Source: a virus. From it: 64,000 nucleotides of DNA. Both the position numbers and the translations under genes were made by a program. This document shows positions 14,391 to 23,121 of the stretch, piece by piece. The notes beneath the pieces are model-generated. The model saw only the letters and a program-made list of their open reading frames with translations. It had not been told where the DNA came from and ran no database searches. The DNA is taken from positions 78,680 through 142,679 of the IMG/VR virus record IMGVR_UViG_3300020054_000008; one strand, written 5' to 3'. The stretch's first letter is position 1; every line of letters starts with the position of its first letter.

Positions 14391-16913
14391 TTATCCACAC
14401 TTCGCCATACCACAGTTAATACATGTGGCACATCCTTCTTGGTATACTACATTCGGACTGTCGCAGCAAGAGCTTAGTACTCCATTACTCGCCCTGGTAC
14501 CGTCCGCGATGTATTTCTTTAGACATCTAGCAATTACTTTAGAGAAGCTAAACAGATCTGCATCTTTATCTTTCTGTAACTGTTCGACAAGATATTGAAC
14601 TGGTACACCGTGACGAAGCGCTAGCGATAATGTACGTGTGAACGCAGAGTGGTTTGGGTTATCAAACACTTTCACGACATCCTTGATTATAAATTCATCG
14701 CCATTTGATCCTACAACGAGATCATACTTGGAGGGAACAGACTTCCTAACTCTTTTCTTAATCACACCTGTTGTGTGTCTCCTGGGAATCTCTACGTACT
14801 CCGACAGTCCCCCAATGACCTCATATGGCTGGCCATTCAAAAGGCCTATCAGAATGGTCCATGCTTCCCCCTTAATATTTGCTTGGTGTATATCACACTC
14901 TAAATCTTCGGGTCGGCGAGGCGCTGTATTAACAAGTATCTCAGAAGACTCTCGAGGGTCATCATGACTTTCTTCAGCAGCGACAAGAACCCCTGAACGG
15001 CTACCATCTCTGTAGACAGTTACTCCCTTACATCCAAGCTCCCACCCCTTCATATACACTTGCTTGACTGTCTCCACGTCAATATCGTTAGGGAGGTTTG
15101 TGGTGTTCGATATCGCATGACAAACCCACTTCTGGGCGGCCGCTTGCATCTTGACCTTAGCAACCCAATCAATCTCATTGGCTGTTGCGCCGGCATAAGG
15201 GCTCATCTCAACAAGCTTTTCGTTGCTCATTGTTTCGCCTTCACCAATCTCTATTGTGTCCATCCACTGCCTGAAGCCATGGTGATAGACGGTATATTCC
15301 TGCCACCTATCGCCGGAATCATCCACGAAATCTACTCGAGCATCGGCATCTTGACCAGTCAACTTTTTGCGGCGAGTGTAATGAAGCATGAAAGCTGGCT
15401 CGATTCCAGATGTTGTTTGCGTCAGCACAGAGACAGATCCGGCTGGAGCTGTTGTGGTTAACGCAATGTTTCTACGTCCGTAGGCTCTCGACAATTTTTC
15501 TAATTCAGGGTCTGCTTCATAGAGGCGCTGGATAAACTTATGGTTTGATTCTCTCTCAAAGTCGTAAACTTCGAAGGCGCCACGTTCTTTCGCAAGTGTG
15601 CACGAACTTCTATAAGCGTTCAAGGCAAGAGTCTTATAAATGTCTTCTACGACATCAACAGACTCTTCAGAGCCGTAAGTGACACCTATCATGGCAAGAG
15701 CGTCACCAAGACCAGTAATCCCAAGCCCTGTCCTACGACCCTTCAGAGCAGCTGTTCGAATATTATTCCACAGGGACCTCTCATGATACTTAACATGATC
15801 AGACTCTGGGTCACGATCGATCTTGTCAAGAATCTTATCGACTTGCTCAACTTCAAGATCAACCATGTCGTCCATCAAGCGCTGCGCTTTAATCACAACG
15901 CTAGAGTACTCGTCAAAGTCAAATTCAGCACGAGAAGAGAATGGATTCTTCACGAACGCTGTCAGGTTCACAAGCATCAACCGGCAACTATCGTATGGTG
16001 ATAGAATAATTTCACCGCATGGGTTTGTCGACACAGAACCGAAGCCTTCTTTAGTATATACATCAGAAGGTGTCATGGACTTTGCAGTGTCCCAAAAGAG
16101 GACACCAGGTTCTGCGGCAGCGTGAGCGCCTTCAATAATCTCGTGCCAGATTTCAGCGGCGTCATCAACAACACTGATCTTCGGGTTAGAAGAGTCTACG
16201 GGCCATCGAAGCTCGACTTCTTCGTTATTTCGTACGGCCTCCATAAATTCATCTGTAACACGAACAGAGATGTTGGCACCCGTCACCCTCGTCAAATCTT
16301 GCTTTATCTTTATGAAGTCACGGATTTGTGGATGGTGAACAGATATCGTTAGCATCAGAGCCCCTCTACGGCCTCCCTGAGCGACTTCTCGACACGAATT
16401 GCTAAATCTATCCATGAAGACTTCAATGCCGTCTGTAGTCCTAGCTGCGTTGGCTGTGGTAAGGCCCTTCGGTCTAATTGTGCTAAGGTCAAAGCCGACA
16501 CCCCCACGACGCTTCGCAATCTGTACTAACTCCTGATCAGTCTTCAAGATTCCACCATAACTGTCCTCTGGTGACTCTATAACAAAACAGTTGGATAGTG
16601 ACTGGATTCTTTGGTCATTTCCGATACCAGACATTGGAGAGCCTTGAGGAACTACCTGACTAAAGTCTTTTAACAGAGAGTATATTTCACCCTCTGTCAG
16701 GGGATTCGGATATTTTTGCTCAATCCTAGCTAGTTCGCCAGCAATACGTCGGTGCATATCATCCGGACTCAACTCCAGAAATTCTTCATCTTGATTGGTA
16801 AGCAAGTATTTAGTCGCGACGACATTAGCTGCTAACTCGTCTCCTGAAAAATACTCAAGACACCGAGCGTATACTTCTTGGTACGTATATGTTTTCGACA
16901 CTTCTGTCTCCAT
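14391..16913 (-). CDS. nrdJ: class II (adenosylcobalamin-dependent) ribonucleotide reductase
   Basis: 840 aa. Reduces ribonucleotides to deoxyribonucleotides using coenzyme B12, without oxygen. Key residues: Cys109 (SNCFV) and Cys310 (DSCRL) as the redox pair, and NPCGE (297-301) with thiyl-radical Cys299. APAGSVSVLTQTTSGIEP is the conserved substrate-side segment. The C-terminus has a cysteine-rich tail, CATCINCGMAKCG (828-840), as in other NrdJ proteins, that passes electrons from thioredoxin. No class I beta subunit gene is seen, consistent with class II. ATG 16913 lies 4 nt after the helicase stop; the ribosome site is weak. Confidence 0.93.
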   Translation of the reverse strand: METEVSKTYTYQEVYARCLEYFSGDELAANVVATKYLLTNQDEEFLELSPDDMHRRIAGELARIEQKYPNPLTEGEIYSLLKDFSQVVPQGSPMSGIGNDQRIQSLSNCFVIESPEDSYGGILKTDQELVQIAKRRGGVGFDLSTIRPKGLTTANAARTTDGIEVFMDRFSNSCREVAQGGRRGALMLTISVHHPQIRDFIKIKQDLTRVTGANISVRVTDEFMEAVRNNEEVELRWPVDSSNPKISVVDDAAEIWHEIIEGAHAAAEPGVLFWDTAKSMTPSDVYTKEGFGSVSTNPCGEIILSPYDSCRLMLVNLTAFVKNPFSSRAEFDFDEYSSVVIKAQRLMDDMVDLEVEQVDKILDKIDRDPESDHVKYHERSLWNNIRTAALKGRRTGLGITGLGDALAMIGVTYGSEESVDVVEDIYKTLALNAYRSSCTLAKERGAFEVYDFERESNHKFIQRLYEADPELEKLSRAYGRRNIALTTTAPAGSVSVLTQTTSGIEPAFMLHYTRRKKLTGQDADARVDFVDDSGDRWQEYTVYHHGFRQWMDTIEIGEGETMSNEKLVEMSPYAGATANEIDWVAKVKMQAAAQKWVCHAISNTTNLPNDIDVETVKQVYMKGWELGCKGVTVYRDGSRSGVLVAAEESHDDPRESSEILVNTAPRRPEDLECDIHQANIKGEAWTILIGLLNGQPYEVIGGLSEYVEIPRRHTTGVIKKRVRKSVPSKYDLVVGSNGDEFIIKDVVKVFDNPNHSAFTRTLSLALRHGVPVQYLVEQLQKDKDADLFSFSKVIARCLKKYIADGTRASNGVLSSCCDSPNVVYQEGCATCINCGMAKCG

Positions 16914-16917
16914 CTTA

Positions 16918-18327
16918 TTAAACTCTATTAATCTCTTTCCACTTCTTTCTAATCAGGTCTTTTGTCTCGCGTTGTTCGTCCTGGCGGGCTTCAGCGAGAG
17001 TCGCCGACTCACTATCGATTACTTTAATACTAGAGCGCGCGGTGTCAATGTGTATAGGAAAAAGAATCCCGTCCTTACCAGCGCGGTTTTTAGCGATAAA
17101 GATACGACCGGTCCCAGTAGCTTTCTCAGTTGCCTTTCTTGAAAGCGAAACAACTAAGTCAGCAACCATTGCCTTCCCATATGCTTCCGACATATTCTCA
17201 AGACCAACGATGTCAGAATTTGCCGAGTCTCTATTCGCTTGGCTCGCTGTCCACACTGGTACCCTTAGTTCCATTGCAAGATTTCTGAGCTCTTCATAAA
17301 TAAGCTTAAGCTCATGACGTAAAGAGTCATACTGGCGTGTTGATCTCATAATGTCTGCATAATCGATAAGTATCAGAGAAGGTTTGAAGTTTCGTAAAGC
17401 AAGTTTCTCAATGTGGTTTCTAATGGTCGTTACTGACGCGGTACCAGTTGGATACTCCTTAATCATCAAGCGTCCTAAGTCTTCATTCTTTTCGTAAAAC
17501 TCTTTGACTTGCTTTTTGTGATCGTGAACATCTGAAGACGGTATATTACAGAGGTTCGAATCGTATCGAATACCCACAGCCTGTTCAGTCAGCTCGAATG
17601 TGTAATGCAGAACATTCTTTCCGTTTCTCATTGCATTAGCACCCATCTGCACAAGAAAGTGAGACTTACCAACACCTGTGTTCGCGGTAACGACCCCAAT
17701 CTCACCTCGACCCAACCCACCTGCTAGAACGTCCTTAGCATCTAGTTCTGGAATACCCGTGGGACATACACATCGGTCAATCTTCTGAAAGCGAGCTTCA
17801 ATATCTTCAAAGAAGTCGTGCCCAACCGTATTCGGCATGCCGATTGATACAGCGTTTTTCATCAACGAGATTACAGACTCGAAGTTGTCAGTACTAATCA
17901 ATTCTACCGACTGCTCAAGGGCTTCCTTGAATGCCTGCCTCTTGCAGAAGTCCAACGACTTTTCCTTAACATAGGCAATATCACCAGGGTTAGGATTCTC
18001 GCGCATCCGAATCAAGTAAGATACAATCTGATCCCTTAGGATGATATCGCCGTCTTCGCTAAGCGCATCTTTGATGATCGAAATCAAAAGTGATTGAGTT
18101 GGAAAGCACCGATATTCTCTAAAGTAGTTGAAGTACTTATCACAAAGATATTCTAGATAACGCAGCTCGAAAAAATCAGGCCTCATAACTTCAACCATCT
18201 GAGCGGCCCAGTTTAAGTCCGTCAACAAGCCTTGAAAGATCTTCTCTTGAAAAGGCTTGTTATAGTGTGCGAACTGGCCGGCGGGCAGATCATCTAAAAT
18301 TGCTGTCTTGCTTGTTGCGGGCTGCAT
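16918..18327 (-). CDS. DnaB-like replicative helicase
   Basis: 469 aa. RecA-fold hexameric helicase of the DnaB/gp41 family that unwinds DNA 5'-3' at the fork. Walker A is ANTGVGKS (215-222), Walker B LILIDYAD (318-325), and WTASQANRDS is the sensor/Q-loop segment. The helical N-terminal domain (about 20-150) is DnaB-like but diverged. ATG 18327 follows AGAGGA. It lies in the recA, exonuclease, helicase, RNR gene run; the primase is far away at 62452-63420. Confidence 0.9.
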   Translation of the reverse strand: MQPATSKTAILDDLPAGQFAHYNKPFQEKIFQGLLTDLNWAAQMVEVMRPDFFELRYLEYLCDKYFNYFREYRCFPTQSLLISIIKDALSEDGDIILRDQIVSYLIRMRENPNPGDIAYVKEKSLDFCKRQAFKEALEQSVELISTDNFESVISLMKNAVSIGMPNTVGHDFFEDIEARFQKIDRCVCPTGIPELDAKDVLAGGLGRGEIGVVTANTGVGKSHFLVQMGANAMRNGKNVLHYTFELTEQAVGIRYDSNLCNIPSSDVHDHKKQVKEFYEKNEDLGRLMIKEYPTGTASVTTIRNHIEKLALRNFKPSLILIDYADIMRSTRQYDSLRHELKLIYEELRNLAMELRVPVWTASQANRDSANSDIVGLENMSEAYGKAMVADLVVSLSRKATEKATGTGRIFIAKNRAGKDGILFPIHIDTARSSIKVIDSESATLAEARQDEQRETKDLIRKKWKEINRV

Positions 18328-18344
18328 AAAAATCCTCTGTTAGT

Positions 18345-19292
18345 CTACTTTAATACCTTCAAGGTCATAAAAAGCTTGTCATAATCAACGTTAGTGATCT
18401 GTATCTTCATCAGTTCTCTGATGAACCCAAGTTTATCACGGGTGGTATCGTTCTGGAGAGCTGACTCTATTTTCTGTGCCTGGCTTGCAGACAACTTACC
18501 TAAGCCGAGATACATAAGCTTCCAGTTCTTTCGTATGTTCTCTTCGTGTTCAATGATATTATCATAGAGCTTAAGACTCTTTTGTACTCGAAGCTTTTCA
18601 CATTCAGTAACTATGTCATCCACAGTAAGACTGTCAGAATTTCCAAACTGCGGAAATCTCTTCGAGAGGTTTTTAAACCCAACTCCAGGGGCACCTTTTA
18701 GACCGTCAGAGGCGTCACCAATGAAGCATCTTGCGAGACAAAAATTTTCTGGGTGAACGCCAAAGTTATCGATAACGCTCTCTATACTCCACTCTTTTTT
18801 GCTTCCGGGCGACCACACTCTTACCCTGTCGTTTATCAATTGAAAAAAATCTTTATCAGTTGATACGACAATACACTCTTTATCTTTAAAGACGGCGTTT
18901 ACGATGTAAGCAACGATATCATCACCTTCGCAGTCAGATACATACACTTGCTTGATTCCAGCTTTTCGTAATAATGAAACAAGTCTTGCTACTTGTGAAT
19001 TTCTATTCTCGACAGTGTCGGGTATATCTTCGTAAAAGCGGTTTAACTTTGCAGGGCGACGGCCAGACTTGTATGTAGAGCTTACCCCTCGCCGGCGTAC
19101 AGAGCCCCCACCCTCCCAAGTGACCACTATATCACTTGGTTGATACCTTTCGCACAACAGTTGTATGCCCTTCAGAAACCCCACTATCCCACCGACATGT
19201 TCACCGTTGGTATCCATAGTGGGATTCGCTGCCCAGTGCCTGTAGAAGACATTCAGTCCATCTAACACTAGAACAGGACGATCATTAGACAT
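18345..19292 (-). CDS. 5'-3' exonuclease / flap endonuclease (FEN family)
   Basis: 315 aa. Matches the PIN-like 5' nuclease family (T5 D15, T4 RNase H, Pol I N-domain) that removes RNA primers and 5' flaps. Acidic metal ligands: Asp11 (LDGLN), Glu122 and Asp124/125 (CEGDD), Asp146 and Asp148 (STDKDF), Asp193 and Asp196 (GDASD). GAPGVGFK (200-207) is the helix-three-turn-helix DNA-binding loop. ATG 19292 lies inside the end of recA (8-nt overlap) behind GAGG. The family-A polymerase at 23114-24307 has no 5' nuclease domain, so this gene may supply that activity. Confidence 0.92.
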   Translation of the reverse strand: MSNDRPVLVLDGLNVFYRHWAANPTMDTNGEHVGGIVGFLKGIQLLCERYQPSDIVVTWEGGGSVRRRGVSSTYKSGRRPAKLNRFYEDIPDTVENRNSQVARLVSLLRKAGIKQVYVSDCEGDDIVAYIVNAVFKDKECIVVSTDKDFFQLINDRVRVWSPGSKKEWSIESVIDNFGVHPENFCLARCFIGDASDGLKGAPGVGFKNLSKRFPQFGNSDSLTVDDIVTECEKLRVQKSLKLYDNIIEHEENIRKNWKLMYLGLGKLSASQAQKIESALQNDTTRDKLGFIRELMKIQITNVDYDKLFMTLKVLK

Positions 19293-20478
19293 CTAAGTCC
19301 TCAATACCATCCAAGTCTAGATCGAGAGCAGCGGCTCTCACTTCTTCGTATGACTCCGTGTCAAGATGAGCGTCAGCAGGGTTTTCTAGCTTTCTTGTCA
19401 TGCAAGCTTCTAACAGCGCTTCTACATACCCATGATATTCAGGATCATTCCAGACATCACCAAAATCAGCTTTATAGAACTTCTTTTCAACAATCACTTC
19501 TCCTGTAGAAGCGCTGGCAACAACAAGGGACTTCCAGCTTCCGGTTCCGCTAATGCTGATTGTCTTGTCATCTATTGTGGCAGCGCCGAACTTCCTCAGC
19601 TCATCGAACACCTGCTCATGCTCGAATATTCCTTTTCCGAAATGAATCTCAAAATTACATTCTCTAAAAGGTGGGGCGACCTTGTTCTTGATAGTCTTTG
19701 CACGAACGTGAATTCCAATTACTTCCTTATTCTTGTTCGTGATCTGCTGCCCTGCCCCCAGTTTAATTCGTACAGATGAGTGAAAAGGGATTGCCTTACC
19801 ACCGGGTGTAGTAGTAGGATCTCCATACATAACTCCAATCTTTGTCCTAATCTGGTTCAAACAGATCATCAACACGTTCTGATTTGCGATTACGCCTGTA
19901 ATCTTTCTCATTCCTTTCGAGATAGCTCGAGCCTGTAAGCCGATTGTCTCTTTGTCATAGTCGCCGACAAGCTCAGCTTTAGGAGATGTAGCAGCGACGG
20001 AATCCCAGATGATCGTGACAGGTACATCCTTATCCATCGCCTTCGCCTTGAGAATAGTCGACTCAGCGATAGACATAACCTCCTCTGTGCAGTGCGTGTC
20101 AACATATACAAATCGCTTGCTGATATCGACACCAAGCATCGAAAGGTTCTCTACACTAGTTGCGTTTTCAGTGTCAATATAGACGACAATTCCGCCCATT
20201 GCCTGTGTAGACCGAGCAATTTGAATCGCAATATGAGATTTTCCGATAGATGGCGGCCCGAAGATCTCTACAATACGCCCCTCTGGCAAACCACCATTCG
20301 GACGATTCGCGATGATATAATCCAACTGCTTAGATCCTGTACTAATCCACCGATTCACGTGGGTTGGTGACTCATCAGTTGACAGATTGTAGGCAATTCG
20401 AGAACCATGTTCTTTATTCAGTGACTTAATCAGGTCAGAGGTAAACTCATCGCTGTTGTCTTGCTTCTTTTTTGACAT
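19285..20478 (-). CDS. recA: RecA recombinase
   Basis: 397 aa. Bacterial-type RecA rather than T4 UvsX. Walker A is GPPSIGKS (74-81), the catalytic Glu is Glu104 in IDTENATS, Walker B region TIIWDSVAA, and LNQIRTKIGVMYG is the conserved L1/L2-side segment. ATG 20478 follows AGGAG with 7-nt spacing; the frame runs 9 codons further up with no ribosome site. It directs strand exchange and recombination-dependent replication together with the SSB just upstream. The leader holds ATAGTTGT (20509-20502), one of the shared octamers. Confidence 0.93.
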   Translation of the reverse strand: MSKKKQDNSDEFTSDLIKSLNKEHGSRIAYNLSTDESPTHVNRWISTGSKQLDYIIANRPNGGLPEGRIVEIFGPPSIGKSHIAIQIARSTQAMGGIVVYIDTENATSVENLSMLGVDISKRFVYVDTHCTEEVMSIAESTILKAKAMDKDVPVTIIWDSVAATSPKAELVGDYDKETIGLQARAISKGMRKITGVIANQNVLMICLNQIRTKIGVMYGDPTTTPGGKAIPFHSSVRIKLGAGQQITNKNKEVIGIHVRAKTIKNKVAPPFRECNFEIHFGKGIFEHEQVFDELRKFGAATIDDKTISISGTGSWKSLVVASASTGEVIVEKKFYKADFGDVWNDPEYHGYVEALLEACMTRKLENPADAHLDTESYEEVRAAALDLDLDGIEDLDV

Positions 20479-20501
20479 TAAAACACTCCTATGTTCATAG
20501 A

Positions 20502-20509
20502 ACAACTAT
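20502..20509 (-). promoter_or_regulatory. ATAGTTGT octamer upstream of recA
   Basis: Six-base match (ATAGTT) to the octamer found before structural genes, in context TTATAGTTGTTC, 24 nt from the recA ATG. TTATAG could also act as a weak -10. Confidence 0.3.
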
Positions 20510-20533
20510 AAGATTATGTAACTAGATGTTCAT

Positions 20534-20566
20534 AAAAAACAAGGGAGGGAATTTCTTCCCTCCCTT
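20534..20566 (-). terminator. Rho-independent terminator after ssb
   Basis: Perfect 10-bp stem (20541-20550 with 20557-20566), 6-nt loop, then GTTTTTT on the minus strand. It lies between ssb and recA and should limit read-through from the strong ssb promoter. Confidence 0.85.
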
Positions 20567-20589
20567 GAAGTCACGAGGACAGCTTTTGT

Positions 20590-21402
20590 CTAAAAGTCAT
20601 CTTCGAGATCGGCAAAAGCATCATCAAGACTCTTGAACTTATCACTAACCGCAGCTTCGCTGTTGTTTGTTGTAGAGCTGGTAGTTGAGTTGCTTGTAGA
20701 GCCACGAGACGTGCCAAAGTTGTCGTCGGTAGAAGAGTTATCTTCGTCACCGTTCAACCAATCATTTACGATCTTTGTCAGAGTGTCATAAGACTTCTCT
20801 TCATACATCTCTTCCAGGGAAGGAATTCCGTCAGTCCACTCAGTGATCTGCTTCTTGCTGTCAGCAAGCTTGCTCTGCTTCCCTCGGGGACGGACTTCGG
20901 TCGTTGCCCACTGGCGACCGGGCGCTTTAGTACAAACAACCTTAATGTCACGACCTTCCATCACATCAGTGATGTCGCCATAATCTTCATCAAGCATGAT
21001 GTTAAGAAGAGACTGGTATACGGTCTTTCCGAAAGACCAGATACGTACGCCCTTGTCTTCTTCACCTCGAACTACAACTGGAGCGTAGTAGCGAGCCTTA
21101 GGGTAGAGCTTCTTCGCAAGCTCATAAGACTCCTTGGTGCCCTCATCACGGAGCTTTGTGATAAGCTCCTGGATGGGATCAGGATTACCGAACTGATATG
21201 GCGCCAAAAGACCAGGGTTGTTTCCAATGTTGTAGTAAAACCAACGCTCAGCAAACGGTAGACCGTCATCATTACCTGAGAACGCGAGGAGACGTACTAC
21301 GGACTCTTCTCCCTCTTGTGGTCGCCACATAACGTTGCGGCGAGAGTTTGTGCCAGATAGCTGGCCGAGCTTCTTACGAAGTGCATCAAAATCAATTGCC
21401 AT
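20590..21402 (-). CDS. single-stranded DNA-binding protein, T4 gp32-like
   Basis: 270 aa. Layout of gp32-type SSBs: a basic N-terminal segment (FDALRKKLGQL), a core with WRPQEGEESVVRLL and aromatic-rich RWFYYNIG, a Ser/Thr/Asn linker (about 215-250) and a very acidic C-terminal tail (DDAFADLEDDF) that recruits partners. It coats ssDNA for replication and recombination. ATG 21402 follows GGAGG by 5 nt; the frame runs 9 codons further up without support. It is flanked by its own promoter (21469-21497) and terminator (20534-20566), so it is a single-gene unit for high expression. Confidence 0.85.
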   Translation of the reverse strand: MAIDFDALRKKLGQLSGTNSRRNVMWRPQEGEESVVRLLAFSGNDDGLPFAERWFYYNIGNNPGLLAPYQFGNPDPIQELITKLRDEGTKESYELAKKLYPKARYYAPVVVRGEEDKGVRIWSFGKTVYQSLLNIMLDEDYGDITDVMEGRDIKVVCTKAPGRQWATTEVRPRGKQSKLADSKKQITEWTDGIPSLEEMYEEKSYDTLTKIVNDWLNGDEDNSSTDDNFGTSRGSTSNSTTSSTTNNSEAAVSDKFKSLDDAFADLEDDF

Positions 21403-21449
21403 GATAACCTCCAAATGTTTAATGTGCAATAGGCAATTTGCAGTTAATT

Positions 21450-21463
21450 TGTCCGTGAGGACA
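21450..21463 (-). promoter_or_regulatory. small hairpin in the ssb leader
   Basis: Five-base inverted repeat TGTCC/GGACA with a 4-nt loop, in the 5' leader about 50 nt before the ssb ATG. T4 gp32 represses its own translation through its leader; a similar role here is only a suggestion. Confidence 0.3.
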
Positions 21464-21468
21464 TTAGT

Positions 21469-21497
21469 AGTATAAGTCTAAATTCTTAATTTTTCAA
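21469..21497 (-). promoter_or_regulatory. strong sigma70-type promoter for ssb
   Basis: TTGAAA (21497-21492), exactly 17 nt, then TATACT (21474-21469): 5/6 matches in each box with optimal spacing. It overlaps the 3' end of the small upstream gene and leaves a leader of about 60 nt. Confidence 0.75.
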
Positions 21498-21682
21498 GTC
21501 TTTTTTTTCTTTTTCTTATTTGGGTATGTTGAGCCCGTTCCGATAGGAGTTGTCGCACCCGCAACTGCAGTGGTAACTGCTTGCTCGTCAGCCTCTCGCT
21601 CATCCTCGGCGCTCTCGTCTGGCTCACCTAAAACTTCTTCTTCGGCCAACATTTCCCGTATAAGCATTCTAAGATATTTCAT
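21494..21682 (-). CDS. small protein with amphipathic N-terminus and lysine tail
   Basis: 62 aa, not recognised. The N-terminus MKYLRMLIREMLAEEE is an amphipathic helix also seen, in diverged form, in the proteins at 22585-23121 and 52881-53297. The middle is acidic and alanine-rich and the end is a run of lysines. The opening resembles the short capsid-targeting leaders of T4 internal proteins, with LAE/E as a possible prohead-protease site; this is inference. No strong Shine-Dalgarno site precedes ATG 21682. Confidence 0.55.
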   Translation of the reverse strand: MKYLRMLIREMLAEEEVLGEPDESAEDEREADEQAVTTAVAGATTPIGTGSTYPNKKKKKKT

Positions 21683-21690
21683 ATCTTTAA

Positions 21691-22530
21691 TTATGTAGTA
21701 AAGCGGTGTTGTGGCTCAACTTCGAAATATTGCGGCTCACATTTTTGAAGGTTTTGAGAAAGCCAAAGTGACTCTTCCTCTGCTTTCGCGAGGTTACTTA
21801 CTTCTTTCCACCAACACCCAAGTTCTGGATTCCAACGATAACGGCGCTGCTTAAGAAGATGATTCTCTTCTCTCAAGGAGCCAGCAGCGAAGACGTGATA
21901 ATCAGGTTGCATAGCATTGCTTAGCATCTCAGTCATGTACTTTTCATGCCTTAAAAGATGAAGAGTCGCATCAACGTCAGCAACGGCATTGTGCGAATCA
22001 TAAAAGAAACCATGCCAAGCGCAGAGCACCTCTAGAGCCTTCGAAGCGCGACAGATGACTGTCCAATCAACTTGGGTCATTGAGCAGCACCAGACGACGT
22101 CTGAAGGTACAATCTGTCCATTCTTTTGGAGCGCCTTCTCAATCCACTGTCTATCGAATGAAGCGTTATGAGCAATCGCAAACTGACATTTCGATAAGAT
22201 CTTTGCAACTTTATCCCATGGGATGGAATGACCCTTTAGATCCTCATCAACAAATCCAGTTATGTCAGTAATAATCTGGCTTAGAGGATTAGCCGGTTCT
22301 TGAAGATACTCAATGCTCTTCTTGACGCCTGAAACTTCGCCGGTTGCCGGCGATACAAAGAAGGGTCGCATTGCAATCTGGATAATCTCGTCATTATCCT
22401 TATTTAGACCAGTTGTCTCGACATCAATGATCACAGCCGGTACATCACCTGGCGCTGGATCTCTGTCTGGAGCTGCTAGTGCAAGTAGCTTCTCTAGTGT
22501 TACTACTCCGTCTTTTTCCAAATGCTTCAT
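21691..22530 (-). CDS. DnaQ-like DEDDh 3'-5' exonuclease
   Basis: 279 aa. RNase-H-fold exonuclease of the DEDDh class: Exo I IIDVETTGL (34-42; Asp36, Glu38), Exo II AIAHNASFD (118-126; Asp126), Exo III HNAVADVDAT (180-189; His180, Asp185). It removes 3' mismatches from ssDNA. ATG 22530 follows GAGAGG by 6 nt. It lies one gene downstream of a family-A polymerase that has no exonuclease domain, so it may be that enzyme's proofreader in trans, or the epsilon-like partner of the DnaE at 1-2665. The C-terminal 80 residues (Trp/Glu-rich) have no recognised domain. Confidence 0.9.
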   Translation of the reverse strand: MKHLEKDGVVTLEKLLALAAPDRDPAPGDVPAVIIDVETTGLNKDNDEIIQIAMRPFFVSPATGEVSGVKKSIEYLQEPANPLSQIITDITGFVDEDLKGHSIPWDKVAKILSKCQFAIAHNASFDRQWIEKALQKNGQIVPSDVVWCCSMTQVDWTVICRASKALEVLCAWHGFFYDSHNAVADVDATLHLLRHEKYMTEMLSNAMQPDYHVFAAGSLREENHLLKQRRYRWNPELGCWWKEVSNLAKAEEESLWLSQNLQKCEPQYFEVEPQHRFTT

Positions 22531-22584
22531 ATTACACCTCTCATTCAAGATAATGTAAAAGAAAACATGGGGGTTTACATGCTA

Positions 22585-23121
22585 CTACGCATTTTCAGGC
22601 CAAGAATTTTTCTTTGAAGATTTGTATACGACAACAGAGCCATCGCCTAGCCTGTCGACTTGGACCGGAATACTAAGACTCAACTTACCGGCGTTCTTAG
22701 CACCGATGAGGGTATGATGAATGTACTTCGCTCCATTACGACTATCGAGATCACCCATTTTAATAATGATTCCAGTCATGTCTCCCTGCCTCTTTTGAGA
22801 CAGTCCCGGAGCATATGCTCGCTTCATAACGTCAGCACCAGAAAGAGCTTGCTTCAAAATATCGGCAATCCCCTGAAGTTCTGAACCTGACTTCTCTATC
22901 TTAAGATTCTTCATAAGCTGCTTCGGGTTTTCTTTCGCGAGGGCCCCGGCTTCTTGAACGTCTTTGTTCCAGCGACCCCGACCGACGGAGGATCCTATTT
23001 CTCCGGGTTTGGTTTCTCCAGAGCGTTTCGATTCCTTCTCTTTCTCTTCTGGCTTGGCAGCCTCTTCATTTTCTTCTAGAATCATCTTCTTGATGTAACT
23101 TCTGAGCATTTCTTCATTCAT
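22585..23121 (-). CDS. hypothetical protein with capsid-leader-like N-terminus
   Basis: 178 aa, not recognised. N-terminal helix MLRSYIKKMILEENEE (5-20) resembles the openings of the proteins at 21494-21682 and 52881-53297. A Lys/Glu-rich linker (21-55) follows, then a compact mixed domain (60-178) ending in strand-rich SIPVQVDRLGDGSVVVYKSS. It overlaps the polymerase gene upstream by 8 nt, with GGAG 10 nt before ATG 23121. Position suggests replication; the N-terminus suggests packaging into heads. Confidence 0.55.
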   Translation of the reverse strand: MNEEMLRSYIKKMILEENEEAAKPEEKEKESKRSGETKPGEIGSSVGRGRWNKDVQEAGALAKENPKQLMKNLKIEKSGSELQGIADILKQALSGADVMKRAYAPGLSQKRQGDMTGIIIKMGDLDSRNGAKYIHHTLIGAKNAGKLSLSIPVQVDRLGDGSVVVYKSSKKNSWPENA

